Origin: Scatosoma sp045654025
Lineage (GTDB): Bacteria; Bacillota; Clostridia; Christensenellales; Borkfalkiaceae
NCBI GenBank assembly: GCA_045654025.1
Contig: JAZOMO010000020.1
Location: 18,369 to 82,368, forward strand
Direction of reading: 5' to 3'
DNA: 64,000 nt
The notes below the pieces were generated by a model. The model did no database searches, was not told the origin of the DNA, and saw only the letters and a list, made by a program, of their open reading frames with translations. The position numbers were made by a program, and so were the translations under genes. Positions 9,476 through 17,636 of the stretch are shown here, piece after piece. Positions within the stretch are counted from its first letter, which is position 1, and every line of letters starts with the position of its first letter.

Positions 9476-10546
9476 ATGGCTACGACGTATTATTTACAAC
9501 GGAATATCAGCGATTTAGACAAGATTGCAGAGCTTTTGAACGACCTGCCCCCCTTCTGCGAAGACTACTTTGTGGGCATTGAAACGCGTACAAGCAGTCA
9601 AACTCGCTTGAAATACGCCTACGACTTGCGTATTTTCTTCGATTTTATCTGCAAACGCCGTCTGCGCAACAAGGAAATCGACGACCTTACCTTGGAGGAT
9701 TTAGAGCGCTTACAACACAACGATATCGAGGCGTTTTTGAGCTATCTTTCCAGCTATACCTACAACGGAAAGCGCCTCACCTGCGACGAACGCGCAAAAG
9801 CAAGGAAATTGTCTGCCGTGCGCGCACTATTCAAATATTTCTTCGCCCGTGGGTTAATCCGCGTGGATAATGCGGCTAAGGTGGAAACGCCCAAACAGCA
9901 TGACAGAGAAATTATCCGTTTAGAAGCCGACGAAGTGTCCGACCTACTCACCGTCACGGAAAGCGGCGCCGGTTTGTCTAAACACGCGGCGCACTACCAT
10001 GATAAAACCGCTGTGCGCGATCGCGCCATCATCACCCTATTTTTGGGTACGGGCATTCGTATCAGCGAGCTGGTTGGCCTCGATAACGATAGCTTTAATT
10101 TTGCCGATAATTCCTTTGTCGTCACGCGAAAAGGCGGAAATAGAGCCATTTTATACTTCTCTGACGAGGTACGCTACGCTTTGCAGGAATACATAGCCGA
10201 AAAAAGCAACGATGTGCGTGTTCCCGACGACGAGCCTGCCTTTTTCCTCTCTATGCAATATAAGCGGTTGAACGTACGCTCTGTGGAGATTTTAGTGAAG
10301 AAATACTGTAAAATCATCTCTCCGCTTAAAAAAATAACCCCCCACAAGCTGCGTAGCACGTATGGCACTCGTTTATACAACGAAACGCAAGACATCTATA
10401 TCGTTGCGGACGTTTTGGGGCATCGCGACGTCAATACGACGAAAAAGCACTACGCCGCTATTACTGAGGAAAACCGCAAGCGCGCCGCTAGCGTTGTAAA
10501 GCTCCGTCCAGAAGACGGCACAGAGAACACTCCGTCAAAGGATTAA
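9476..10546 (+). CDS. Tyrosine recombinase / phage-type integrase (XerC/D-like)
   Basis: Site-specific DNA recombinase of 356 residues. An N-terminal SAM-like core-binding domain (about 30-130) is followed by a catalytic domain with the complete set of active residues: Arg195 (TGIRISELVGL), Lys219, His290 and Arg293 (PHKLRSTYGTRL), His316 (LGHRDVNTT) and nucleophile Tyr326 (KKHYA). It is not within a prophage or integron. The next gene, hflX, starts 4 bp later, so the two are probably co-transcribed. It may be a chromosome-dimer resolvase or a domesticated integrase. The start codon is fixed by the -10 box only 6 bp upstream. Confidence 0.88.
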   Translation: MATTYYLQRNISDLDKIAELLNDLPPFCEDYFVGIETRTSSQTRLKYAYDLRIFFDFICKRRLRNKEIDDLTLEDLERLQHNDIEAFLSYLSSYTYNGKRLTCDERAKARKLSAVRALFKYFFARGLIRVDNAAKVETPKQHDREIIRLEADEVSDLLTVTESGAGLSKHAAHYHDKTAVRDRAIITLFLGTGIRISELVGLDNDSFNFADNSFVVTRKGGNRAILYFSDEVRYALQEYIAEKSNDVRVPDDEPAFFLSMQYKRLNVRSVEILVKKYCKIISPLKKITPHKLRSTYGTRLYNETQDIYIVADVLGHRDVNTTKKHYAAITEENRKRAASVVKLRPEDGTENTPSKD

Positions 10547-10550
10547 AGGA

Positions 10551-11789
10551 ATGGAAGAAAGACAGAAGGATTTTATTGAAAAAATCTACATTATTCAGCC
10601 GATTACCCGTGAAAATGCGGAAAAATATAAGGTTTTGCACGAGGAAGCCATTTCCCTCATCGAAAGCGCTGGCGCTGTGTATGCAGGCACGATTTATCAA
10701 AATATCCGCGAAATCAACCCCGCCACCTATATCGGAGAAGGAAAACTTGCGCAGTTATATGAAATTTTAGAAGGCTTGGAAATAACCGTTCTTTTTAACG
10801 GCGAACTTTCCCCCTCGCAGACCCTTAACATTTCTGCAGCGCTTGGGGATAAGAAGGTCATCGACCGCACTACCCTCATTTTGGACATCTTTGCAAAGAA
10901 TGCAAGAAGTGCAGAAGGGAAACTGCAGGTCGAACTGGCGCAATTAAAGTATATCTATCCACGCCTAAAAGGCAAAGGCGAAGCGCTTTCAAGGCTGGGC
11001 GGCGGAGTTGGGACGAGAGGCCCCGGCGAAACCAAGCTGGAAACCGACCGTAGATACATTCGTGGACGGCTGAAATACCTTGAAAACAAGCTGAAGGAAC
11101 TGGAACAACGCCGTTCCTTACTGACCGAACGCCGAAAAAAGGACAATATAAAGACGATTGCCTTGGTCGGATACACGAATACGGGCAAGTCCACCCTGAT
11201 GAATTTGCTCACAAATTCCGACGTATACGTCAAAAATGAGCTTTTTGCTACGCTTGACCCTACCGCACGGGCGTTTAGTATCGAGGACGTAGAATTTACC
11301 CTCGTGGATACCGTCGGTTTCTTGCAGGATCTCCCCCATAAATTGATTGATGCCTTTCAATCGACTTTGGAGAGCGCCCTGCACTGTGACTTAGCGCTTA
11401 TCGTATGCGATGCTACGGGCGAATACGAAATGCAACGGCAAACCACCCTGCAAACTTTAGAGGAAATGGGCTTTTCTTCCCCCACCTTGCTAGTTATGAA
11501 CAAGACGGAAGATATGGACGATGAAACCGCCCTGCCTCACGATAGCATCGCCATCTCCGCAAGGACGGGAAAAGGCATCGAGGATTTAAAGAAAGCGATT
11601 TTACATTGTTTTAAGGACGATTTTTTCTTCTGCAAGTTGTTTATTCCGTATGCGCAGATGAACGAATATGCAAAAATCAAGCCTTTCTTGACCGAGCGCT
11701 TTGCTACCTTTACCGATGACGGCGAAGAGGTTTCCGTGGTCATTCCTTCTCGGTATGCGGAGAAACTAACCCCCTTTCTTACAAAGTAA
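10551..11789 (+). CDS. hflX: GTPase HflX
   Basis: Ribosome-associated GTPase that splits or rescues stalled 50S/70S particles under stress. 412 residues. The N-terminal HflX domain has the TYIGEGKLAQL segment and the Gly-rich loop SRLGGGVGTRGPGETKLETDRR (about 147-168), then a coiled-coil linker. The G domain shows G1 GYTNTGKST (207-214), G3 DTVGF and G4 NKTE. The ATG lies 4 bp after the recombinase stop with AAAGGA almost abutting it, so initiation probably depends on translational coupling. It ends at a bidirectional terminator shared with the small ORF on the other strand. Confidence 0.95.
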   Translation: MEERQKDFIEKIYIIQPITRENAEKYKVLHEEAISLIESAGAVYAGTIYQNIREINPATYIGEGKLAQLYEILEGLEITVLFNGELSPSQTLNISAALGDKKVIDRTTLILDIFAKNARSAEGKLQVELAQLKYIYPRLKGKGEALSRLGGGVGTRGPGETKLETDRRYIRGRLKYLENKLKELEQRRSLLTERRKKDNIKTIALVGYTNTGKSTLMNLLTNSDVYVKNELFATLDPTARAFSIEDVEFTLVDTVGFLQDLPHKLIDAFQSTLESALHCDLALIVCDATGEYEMQRQTTLQTLEEMGFSSPTLLVMNKTEDMDDETALPHDSIAISARTGKGIEDLKKAILHCFKDDFFFCKLFIPYAQMNEYAKIKPFLTERFATFTDDGEEVSVVIPSRYAEKLTPFLTK

Positions 11790-11791
11790 AG

Positions 11792-11822
11792 AAAAAATCA
11801 CCCACGCTGGGGTGATTTTTTT
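11792..11822. terminator. Bidirectional intrinsic terminator
   Basis: An 11-bp perfect stem AAAAATCACCC/GGGTGATTTTT (11793-11803 with 11810-11820) with a 6-nt loop has T-tracts in both directions. It ends hflX (+) and the Cys-rich ORF (-). Confidence 0.9.
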
Positions 11823-12009
11823 ACTTTCCGTCGTATTCTTTTGGATCTAAATATATCTTGTCGATTTTTATCGATGCGACGTCGTCAAATTCGATGCATT
11901 TTCCGCAATTGTCGCAGAACTTTAAGGGGTCTAAATCGCACATTTGACACTCCATACAGTCAATACACTCTCTATCGTATAAAACGCACTTATCTCTTTT
12001 CGTTTCCAT
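11821..12009 (-). CDS. Small Cys-rich protein, putative metal binding, function unknown
   Basis: 62 residues with eight cysteines in closely spaced sets (KCVLYDRECIDCMECQMCD, then FCDNCGKC), a pattern that suggests Zn or Fe-S binding. A good GGAGG lies before the ATG. The gene has its own intergenic space between hflX and lexA and a terminator at its end, so it is unlikely to be a random ORF. It diverges from lexA, so both promoters lie in the same about 140-bp region and the SOS box there might affect it too. I recognise this as a short Cys-motif protein common in Clostridia, but no function is established to my knowledge. Confidence 0.75.
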   Translation of the reverse strand: METKRDKCVLYDRECIDCMECQMCDLDPLKFCDNCGKCIEFDDVASIKIDKIYLDPKEYDGK

Positions 12010-12078
12010 TTTTGGGCCTCCAAAAGCACTCTTTTCTAATATTATAGCAGAAAAAATAAAAAAATCAACAATTTTATA

Positions 12079-12092
12079 TGAACATATGTTTG
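12079..12092. promoter_or_regulatory. LexA operator (SOS box)
   Basis: TGAACATATGTTTG matches the Gram-positive SOS box CGAACRNRYGTTYG except for the outer base. It overlaps the -35 element of lexA, which indicates autorepression. It may also affect the divergent small ORF. Confidence 0.88.
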
Positions 12093-12118
12093 ATTTATTA
12101 AAAAAAATATGTTATAAT
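12090..12118 (+). promoter_or_regulatory. lexA promoter
   Basis: TTGATT (12090-12095), 17 bp, TATAAT (12113-12118). The -35 box is embedded in the right half of the SOS box. Confidence 0.85.
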
Positions 12119-12150
12119 GTCTTTAGAAATCCTAAAATAGGAGAATTATT

Positions 12151-12747
12151 ATGATACGCGAAGAAAAACTGACGAGAGTAATGGACTATATCCGTAAGTT
12201 CCAAGAAGAAAACGGCTACACTCCTTCCGTGCGCGAGATCGGTCAAGAATGTAATATCAAATCCACCGCTACCGTACATACCTATTTGGAGCGTTTGCGC
12301 GATAAGGGCTACCTGAGCAAAACGGATAAAAAGAAACGCTCCGTTTCTATCGGCAGAGGCTCGGGCGTGAGCATTCCTCTCATCGGTACGGTAACCGCAG
12401 GTCAGCCCATCTTTGCCTACGAAAATTACGAGGACTACTACACCTTCCCTACGGGAGAATTTAAAGGTGACGAGTTGTTTATGTTGCGCGTACAAGGCAC
12501 GTCTATGATTGACGCAGGCATTTTTGACGGCGATAAAATCATCGTCCGCCGTCAGCAAACGGCTGAAAACGGAGAAATCGTCGTTGCTTTGGTGGAAGAT
12601 TCCGCTACCGTAAAACGCTTTTACCGCAAGAACGGACAAATTATCCTCCACCCCGAAAACGAATCCCTTTCCGACATGGTTTATGAAAACGGAGAGGTTT
12701 CTATCATCGGGAAAGTCGTTGGTTTGATGCGCAATTATCACGCTTAA
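12151..12747 (+). CDS. lexA: SOS repressor LexA
   Basis: Represses DNA-damage genes and self-cleaves with RecA-ssDNA. 198 residues. The N-terminal winged helix (about 1-65) includes YTPSVREIGQECNIKSTATVHTYLERL. The cleavage bond Ala83-Gly84 (TVTAGQP) and the catalytic dyad Ser118 (QGTSMID) and Lys155 (ATVKRF) are all present, so it should be fully auto-cleavable. TAGGAG precedes the ATG. The gene is monocistronic between its own promoter/operator and a strong terminator. Confidence 0.97.
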   Translation: MIREEKLTRVMDYIRKFQEENGYTPSVREIGQECNIKSTATVHTYLERLRDKGYLSKTDKKKRSVSIGRGSGVSIPLIGTVTAGQPIFAYENYEDYYTFPTGEFKGDELFMLRVQGTSMIDAGIFDGDKIIVRRQQTAENGEIVVALVEDSATVKRFYRKNGQIILHPENESLSDMVYENGEVSIIGKVVGLMRNYHA

Positions 12748-12763
12748 TTCCTTTTAAAACAAC

Positions 12764-12793
12764 AAAAAACCTGTCGTTTGACAGGTTTTTTTC
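12764..12793. terminator. Bidirectional terminator between lexA and rluB
   Basis: Stem AAAAACCTGTC/GACAGGTTTTT (12765-12775 with 12780-12790), loop GTTT, with A-tract and T-tract outside. It serves both convergent genes. Confidence 0.92.
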
Positions 12794-12794
12794 T

Positions 12795-13499
12795 TTATAA
12801 ATTCTGCAAATAGGCAATTTCCATTTCCGTCAAAGGTCTTACCTGACCTCTATCCAAGCCGGACAGCTTTAATTGTCCGATGCTAACCCGTTTTAAGAAG
12901 GCAACGTTTTTGCCGATTGCCTCAAACATACGGCGCACTTGACGATTTTTCCCTTCCGTTATGGTGATGTGAACTTTCGTGTAATCCTTATGCGTTTCGA
13001 CGATGTGCGCTTTACATTTTTTGGTCAACACGCCGTCTAATTCAACGCCGGAACGAATGGGATTTAAGTCCTTTTCCGTCATCGTTCCCTCGATTTTCGC
13101 CATATAGGTTTTGGGAATCTCGCTGGTAGGATGCGTCAAACGATAGGCAAGGTCGCCGTCGTTGGTAAAGAGAAGCAACCCTTCAGTCGCATAATCCAAG
13201 CGCCCTACGGGGAAGACTCTGCCGATGCCTTCGGGCAATAACTGCATAACCGTCTTTCTACCACGGTCGTCCTTCGCCGTACAAACGTAGCCTTTCGGCT
13301 TGTTCATAATATAATATTCAGGCGTTTGTTCCTTGCGCTCGATGACGACGTTGTCAAGGCAAACGACGTCCGTTTCCTGCACAATCGTTCCCAAGGTTGC
13401 AAGCTCACCATTGATGGTAACGCGACAGTTTTTAATCATTTCGTCTGCGCGACGGCGGCTCGCTACGCCCATATCTGCTAAAAATTTATTAATTCGCAT
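12795..13499 (-). CDS. rluB: Ribosomal large subunit pseudouridine synthase RluB/RsuA family
   Basis: Isomerises a specific uridine in rRNA to pseudouridine. 234 residues. An N-terminal S4 RNA-binding domain (1-60, starting MRINKFLADMGVASRRRAD) is followed by the catalytic domain with Asp102 in VGRLDYATEGLLL and the C-terminal EGKNRQVRRMF motif. In Clostridia, rluB commonly accompanies scpA-scpB, DacF-type carboxypeptidase and gerW genes, as seen just upstream. RluB (23S) is preferred over RsuA by neighbourhood, not by a diagnostic residue. Confidence 0.92.
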   Translation of the reverse strand: MRINKFLADMGVASRRRADEMIKNCRVTINGELATLGTIVQETDVVCLDNVVIERKEQTPEYYIMNKPKGYVCTAKDDRGRKTVMQLLPEGIGRVFPVGRLDYATEGLLLFTNDGDLAYRLTHPTSEIPKTYMAKIEGTMTEKDLNPIRSGVELDGVLTKKCKAHIVETHKDYTKVHITITEGKNRQVRRMFEAIGKNVAFLKRVSIGQLKLSGLDRGQVRPLTEMEIAYLQNL

Positions 13500-13531
13500 A
13501 TCTTTCGTACCTACTTTATTTCTTCTACCGT

Positions 13532-14551
13532 TTATAGTTTATATAAATTTCCGTAAAAAAGCAATCGTTTTAGAAGATATATTTTAAATTGCCCCACGAT
13601 TTTTTTGTTTTCATCGGAAAAGAACGGTTTTGCAACAATTTCTATATGCTCTTCTTCTCCTTCCATTAAAGGGAAGTAATAGTCTTCTCCTGCTACCCCT
13701 TCGCCGCCCTCAAAGCGCACCGTTTCTTTTGCTCCCAACAGTCGTTTTTTTCTATACTTTTTAAAGGCGTCATCGAATAAGGCTTTCGTGCGCTCGTAAG
13801 CTATCGGGCAGTTCAAAACGGTGACAATAAGCCTCATTCCCTCCCGCTCTGCCGCGCTCACTAAGCATTTTCCCGCCTCCTTCGTATATCCCGTTTTAAC
13901 GCCGATTGCGCCCTCGTACTGCGTTAACATTTTATTTTTGTTCTGCCACGCCCTTGGCTGATAATACTTTGTTGAAACAATCGAACAAAACAGCGGATTT
14001 TGCATGGCATACGCCGTAATCAGAGATAAGTCAACAGCGGTCGTATAATGCAGTTTTGCTGGCAAACCGTGTGGATTGACAAAATGGGTGTTTAAAGCCC
14101 CTGCCCTTTGCGCAGTTTCATTCATACGGGTAGAAAAGTCGCCCACGCCACCGTCTACCGTTTCCGCTAAGGCCACGGCGCAATCGTTGCCTGAGCGTAG
14201 CATTAACCCATACAGCAAGTCCTTTATCGTATATTCATCCCCTTCTTTTAAATAGACGGACGAACCCTCGACACCAACGGCATTATGCGGAATTTGAATA
14301 GTCTTTTCGATATCTATCCCCGAATCAATTACTGAAATCGCCGTTGCGATTTTTGTCGTGCTTGCCATTGGCAAGCGAACGTCCCCACGCTCTTGGTATA
14401 AGATACGACGACTGTCTACTTCCATAACGCATTCTGCGGCGGAAAATTGTTGAGCCCCCACCGAAACGGGCGAAAGTATAGTAGCAATCGGCAAAAAAGC
14501 AGACAACAACAGCGAAAGACTGAATAATACTTTGCCTTTTTTCATCGTCAT
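13532..14551 (-). CDS. D-alanyl-D-alanine carboxypeptidase (DacF/DacB type)
   Basis: Low-molecular-mass penicillin-binding protein (peptidase S11) trimming the terminal D-Ala from peptidoglycan stem peptides. It has a signal peptide with hydrophobic stretch VLFSLSLLLSAFL and a probable cut after VGA. Active-site motifs are STTK (Ser64), SGN (120-122) and KTG (219-221), numbered from ATG 14551. The frame extends to a GTG at 14566, but AAAAGG sits 6 nt before ATG 14551, so that start is preferred. It overlaps or abuts the gerW stop. The link to gerW suggests a role in the forespore/spore cortex, as for DacF. Confidence 0.92.
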   Translation of the reverse strand: MTMKKGKVLFSLSLLLSAFLPIATILSPVSVGAQQFSAAECVMEVDSRRILYQERGDVRLPMASTTKIATAISVIDSGIDIEKTIQIPHNAVGVEGSSVYLKEGDEYTIKDLLYGLMLRSGNDCAVALAETVDGGVGDFSTRMNETAQRAGALNTHFVNPHGLPAKLHYTTAVDLSLITAYAMQNPLFCSIVSTKYYQPRAWQNKNKMLTQYEGAIGVKTGYTKEAGKCLVSAAEREGMRLIVTVLNCPIAYERTKALFDDAFKKYRKKRLLGAKETVRFEGGEGVAGEDYYFPLMEGEEEHIEIVAKPFFSDENKKIVGQFKIYLLKRLLFYGNLYKL

Positions 14552-14552
14552 T

Positions 14553-14918
14553 CTACGCCTTTTCACTGACTGCTTTTATGATTTCGCTAGCTCTTTCAAC
14601 AAGGTTGTCTATTGCATCATCAGCCACACGCAATATTTGACAGCGCTTTCCATTATCCACTAAAAAACCAAGCGGCCGCATGCTCACCACCGCGCCGTTT
14701 CCGCCCGCAAAAGGGATTTTTGGCAAGCCTTTCATCGTTTTAGGCTCGCCGTACTCACCGCCGCCCGATAAGTTCCCGACGGTTATTTTTAAAAATGGAA
14801 TGATTTGCGTACCGCTTGCCGTGATAATCGGCTTGCCGAAAACGGCGTTTGCATCAATGATTTCTTCTAAATTGACCGTACCCGATGCAATTAAGTTACT
14901 GATTTTCTCTCCTGACAT
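14553..14918 (-). CDS. ytfJ: GerW/YtfJ family sporulation protein
   Basis: 121-residue protein of the GerW (YtfJ) family, known in Bacillus as a forespore-expressed factor needed for normal germination. Seen: the N-terminal VNLEEIIDANAVFGKPI segment, then a conserved glycine-rich centre (GNLSGGGEYG, PFAGGNGAVVSMRPLGFLV). AGGAGGG precedes the ATG. It starts inside the end of the DUF2953 gene (28-bp overlap), the usual ytfI-ytfJ pairing in Firmicutes. Confidence 0.92.
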   Translation of the reverse strand: MSGEKISNLIASGTVNLEEIIDANAVFGKPIITASGTQIIPFLKITVGNLSGGGEYGEPKTMKGLPKIPFAGGNGAVVSMRPLGFLVDNGKRCQILRVADDAIDNLVERASEIIKAVSEKA

Positions 14919-15415
14919 CCTTTCACCCTCCTATATAAGTACTTTACAAAGCCAACCAACGACGAAAACAAAGTAAAACACAAGGTTGTTCGCGAAAAAA
15001 CACGAAAACCGCTTTCGCGTAAATACATAACACTTTCCAAAATCGTCTTTCGATGTTTAAAAAAGAAGATTGTTTTTATGATATTCTCTACCGCCCACAC
15101 GCCGAATAAATATTCGGGATCAATTTCAGCAATCCATCGTATGGAAGTGACCTTAAGCCCACTTTCAAAGGATAATTGCCTTCTGCCTGCTTCTATTTGC
15201 TGATAGGTAAACAGCTTTGCCTTTTTGTTGGAAACGTGCAGAGCAAACCCACCAGCGCACGGCGTAAAATAACCGCCAAGCAGTTTGATTGTTTCGTAAA
15301 GGGAAACACGGCAGCCGATTTTTCCGCTGACAACGTCAAAATATAGGTCGATACTGATATAAATAGGAATGATTAGCAAAAGAACTACCATTAGAAAAAT
15401 AAGAAAACTGCCCAT
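14891..15415 (-). CDS. DUF2953 family membrane protein
   Basis: About 174 residues with one N-terminal transmembrane helix (FLIFLMVVLLLIIPIYIS) and a basic C-terminus. Its position directly before gerW identifies it as the DUF2953 (YtfI-like) protein of sporulating Firmicutes; the molecular function is unknown. ATG 15415 is used (the frame can open at TTG 15421). Both lie inside a 13-bp hairpin that looks like the scpB terminator, and no Shine-Dalgarno is visible, so the start region is unusual. Confidence 0.75.
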   Translation of the reverse strand: MGSFLIFLMVVLLLIIPIYISIDLYFDVVSGKIGCRVSLYETIKLLGGYFTPCAGGFALHVSNKKAKLFTYQQIEAGRRQLSFESGLKVTSIRWIAEIDPEYLFGVWAVENIIKTIFFFKHRKTILESVMYLRESGFRVFSRTTLCFTLFSSLVGFVKYLYRRVKGCQERKSVT

Positions 15416-15435
15416 ATCCAAAATATGGGCAGTTT
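15405..15435 (-). terminator. Terminator-like hairpin overlapping the DUF2953 start codon
   Basis: Perfect 13-bp stem AAACTGCCCATAT/ATATGGGCAGTTT (15405-15417 with 15423-15435) and a 5-nt loop. On the minus strand it is followed by TCTTATTTTTC. It lies 24 bp after scpB and contains the ATG of the next gene. Confidence 0.7.
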
Positions 15436-15458
15436 CTTGATAATTTATGTAAATTCAA

Positions 15459-16115
15459 TTATTCTTCGCTATCAACGACATTCTCCTCTGTCGCAAGCTG
15501 CTGCAAATCGGTATCTTCTTCAGGATTATATTCCTCTTTTTCATAAAGGTAACCCTCGTCATCCGCAGGCTTTAAGGCTTCCCAAGAATTGATGTCAGCA
15601 AGCTTTCTCAAGAACTCCTCGTAATCGGGTAATTCTTTGATAGAACGAAGCTTAAAACGCTTTAAGAAGCTATCCGTCGTACCGTAAAGGACGGGCTTGC
15701 CGGGGGTATCTTTTCTACCAACCGGCTCGATCATATCCAAGGTCATCAGCGTGGTGATTGCATAATCACTGCTTCTGCCGTTGCGGATTTTTTCAAGGTC
15801 GGTACGGGTAATCGGCTGCTTGTATGCGATAATAGCGGCGCATTCCAAAATGGTAGCCGTAAACTCTTTTTCGCGAATGGGTGTCAATACCGAAGCGATA
15901 GCTTCCTTGTATTCAGGGTTCGTTGCCATTTGCAATTTGTGGTTAAAATGCAGTAAATAGATACCGTTGTCCCCAGAATACTTATTTTCCAGCTTTCGAA
16001 TCGCCTTGTCCATTTCAATTTTAGATACCTGCAACTTTTCGCGGAAGATGTCTACCTCTACTGCTTCTCCGGAGGCAAACAAAATAGCCTCAATTATATT
16101 CGTCAATTTCTCCAA
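15459..16115 (-). CDS. scpB: Segregation and condensation protein ScpB
   Basis: Kleisin-partner winged-helix subunit of the SMC-ScpAB condensin. 218 residues. It shows NIIEAILFASGE at the N-terminus, IAYKQPITRTDLEKIRNGRSSDYAI in the centre, and an acidic low-complexity tail (about 190-218). The start is a TTG at 16115 with AGGGAGAAG upstream; it lies inside the end of scpA (26-bp overlap), so the pair is translationally coupled. Confidence 0.96.
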   Translation of the reverse strand: MEKLTNIIEAILFASGEAVEVDIFREKLQVSKIEMDKAIRKLENKYSGDNGIYLLHFNHKLQMATNPEYKEAIASVLTPIREKEFTATILECAAIIAYKQPITRTDLEKIRNGRSSDYAITTLMTLDMIEPVGRKDTPGKPVLYGTTDSFLKRFKLRSIKELPDYEEFLRKLADINSWEALKPADDEGYLYEKEEYNPEEDTDLQQLATEENVVDSEE

Positions 16116-16905
16116 TTTCTTCTCCCTCGCCTTTATTTGGATTTTTCTTTATGGTAATGCTTGAAAAGAGCTCTGGTTGCTCAACAATCACAAATTGATG
16201 TTTTAACAGCTCTAACAAAGCCTGAAAAGTAGTGACAATTTCAGGTACGGTTGCGTCGTCTGCAAACAATGCCTCAAAGTCCACCTCTTCCTTTTCCTTG
16301 ATGATGCCAAGAATGTGTTTGATTTTGTCCTTTACGGTGAATTTATCTTTAGGAATACGCCTTGAAATGGGTTTTTTACGCTCCATTGCATCACGGCGCA
16401 ACAACATATCATTTAATGCCTTTACCATTCCGTCAAGGCTGAAATCCTTGTACTTGATTTGCACCTCGGAAAAATCCTTGTCCGGCTCTTTGAAGTAATA
16501 CCCTACCGTTTCCACCTCACGAAGCTTTTCTGCGCCATGCTGTAACAGCTCGTATTCTTCCTTTAAGGCTTGAATGAGTTGGTTGCCCTCGTCGCCATAG
16601 TCGTAATCATCCTCCTGCCAGTCTTCCTCATCAACAGGCAACAGCCTTCTTGCTTTAATATGGATGATTGTTGAGGCAATTAAGAGGTATTCGCTGGCTT
16701 TGTCCAAGTCTATGTAAGGCAAGCCCTTCATGTATTCCAAGAACTGCTCGGTTACCTGCGAAACAAAGATGTCTTTGATTTCAATTCTTGCCTTTTCTAT
16801 CAAATGCAACAATAGGTCCAACGGCCCTTCAAAATTGTCAAGTACCGTGGTATAATCCACTTCGGTTTCAAAGTTTTTCACCGATTCCGTCGTAAATTTA
16901 TCCAT
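16090..16905 (-). CDS. scpA: Segregation and condensation protein ScpA
   Basis: Kleisin subunit of the SMC condensin complex. 271 residues with the N-terminal FEGPLDLLLHLIEKARIEIKDI signature and the SEYLLIASTIIHIKARRLLP segment, an acidic middle, and a C-terminal winged helix (FQALLELLKHQFV). It overlaps scpB by 26 bp and follows the site-2 protease gene by 4 bp. That order (M50 protease, scpA, scpB) is common in Firmicutes. Confidence 0.96.
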   Translation of the reverse strand: MDKFTTESVKNFETEVDYTTVLDNFEGPLDLLLHLIEKARIEIKDIFVSQVTEQFLEYMKGLPYIDLDKASEYLLIASTIIHIKARRLLPVDEEDWQEDDYDYGDEGNQLIQALKEEYELLQHGAEKLREVETVGYYFKEPDKDFSEVQIKYKDFSLDGMVKALNDMLLRRDAMERKKPISRRIPKDKFTVKDKIKHILGIIKEKEEVDFEALFADDATVPEIVTTFQALLELLKHQFVIVEQPELFSSITIKKNPNKGEGEEIGEIDEYN

Positions 16906-16909
16906 AACC

Positions 16910-17599
16910 TTACATTAAACCTCCAAAAATGATACCCCAAAGCGTAGTAATGGGCCAAGCAACAATACTGCTAAGCGTATTCATAATAAATCCCAAAAGA
17001 TTGATATATTGCAAGACAAAAATATAGTCTGCTAAAATATTGATAGCAATCAATCCCAGCAGGATATAAGATCCGTACGTTCGCAAAAACTGTAAAACCT
17101 TATTTCCCCTTCTATCCAAGGCATCCCACATATTAAAACCGTCTAAGGGGTATATCGGCAAGAAGTTGAAAACGGAGAAATAGATCGAGCACCAAAACAG
17201 CGAACTGGTCAGCCCAGCAAGGAAATAGTAGATATACTTTCCCGCAACCAGCGGAAGGACGTATTTGCTCGTCAAAAATAATACTGGATAAAAGATGAGA
17301 AATGCGGAAAGATAATTGACCAAAATGCCTGCGGCGGAAGTAAGGAAACTCCCCCACGTCCGATTTTTGAAATTGTTTGGATTGACAGGAACGGGCTTTG
17401 CCCAACCAAATCTTGCAAAAACAAACAAGCACAACCCCATCGGGTCAAAATGTTGCAGAGGATTTAAGGTCATTCTCCCTGCTATTTTTGCGGTTGGATC
17501 TCCGCATTTATAAGCGACGAAGGCATGCGCGAATTCGTGTAACGTCAACACGACCATAACGGCAAGCAACGAAGCAATGATGTTCAGAAGATAAAACAT
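16910..17599 (-). CDS. Site-2 protease family (M50) membrane metalloprotease
   Basis: Intramembrane zinc protease of the short SpoIVFB/Rip-like type. About 229 residues with several membrane segments. The zinc motif HEFAH lies in the first helix, and the second motif NPLQHFDPMGL and a YPLDGFNMWDAL segment supply the third ligand region. The frame opens at 17719 inside lysA; ATG 17599 is preferred, with AAAAGGA about 11 nt upstream, and MFYLLNIIASLL is a sensible first helix. The substrate is unknown; conservation beside scpAB does not reveal it. Confidence 0.9.
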   Translation of the reverse strand: MFYLLNIIASLLAVMVVLTLHEFAHAFVAYKCGDPTAKIAGRMTLNPLQHFDPMGLCLFVFARFGWAKPVPVNPNNFKNRTWGSFLTSAAGILVNYLSAFLIFYPVLFLTSKYVLPLVAGKYIYYFLAGLTSSLFWCSIYFSVFNFLPIYPLDGFNMWDALDRRGNKVLQFLRTYGSYILLGLIAINILADYIFVLQYINLLGFIMNTLSSIVAWPITTLWGIIFGGLM

Positions 17600-17636
17600 A
17601 TAAATAGCATATCCTTTTTGCTGAAAGGTCAAAAGG

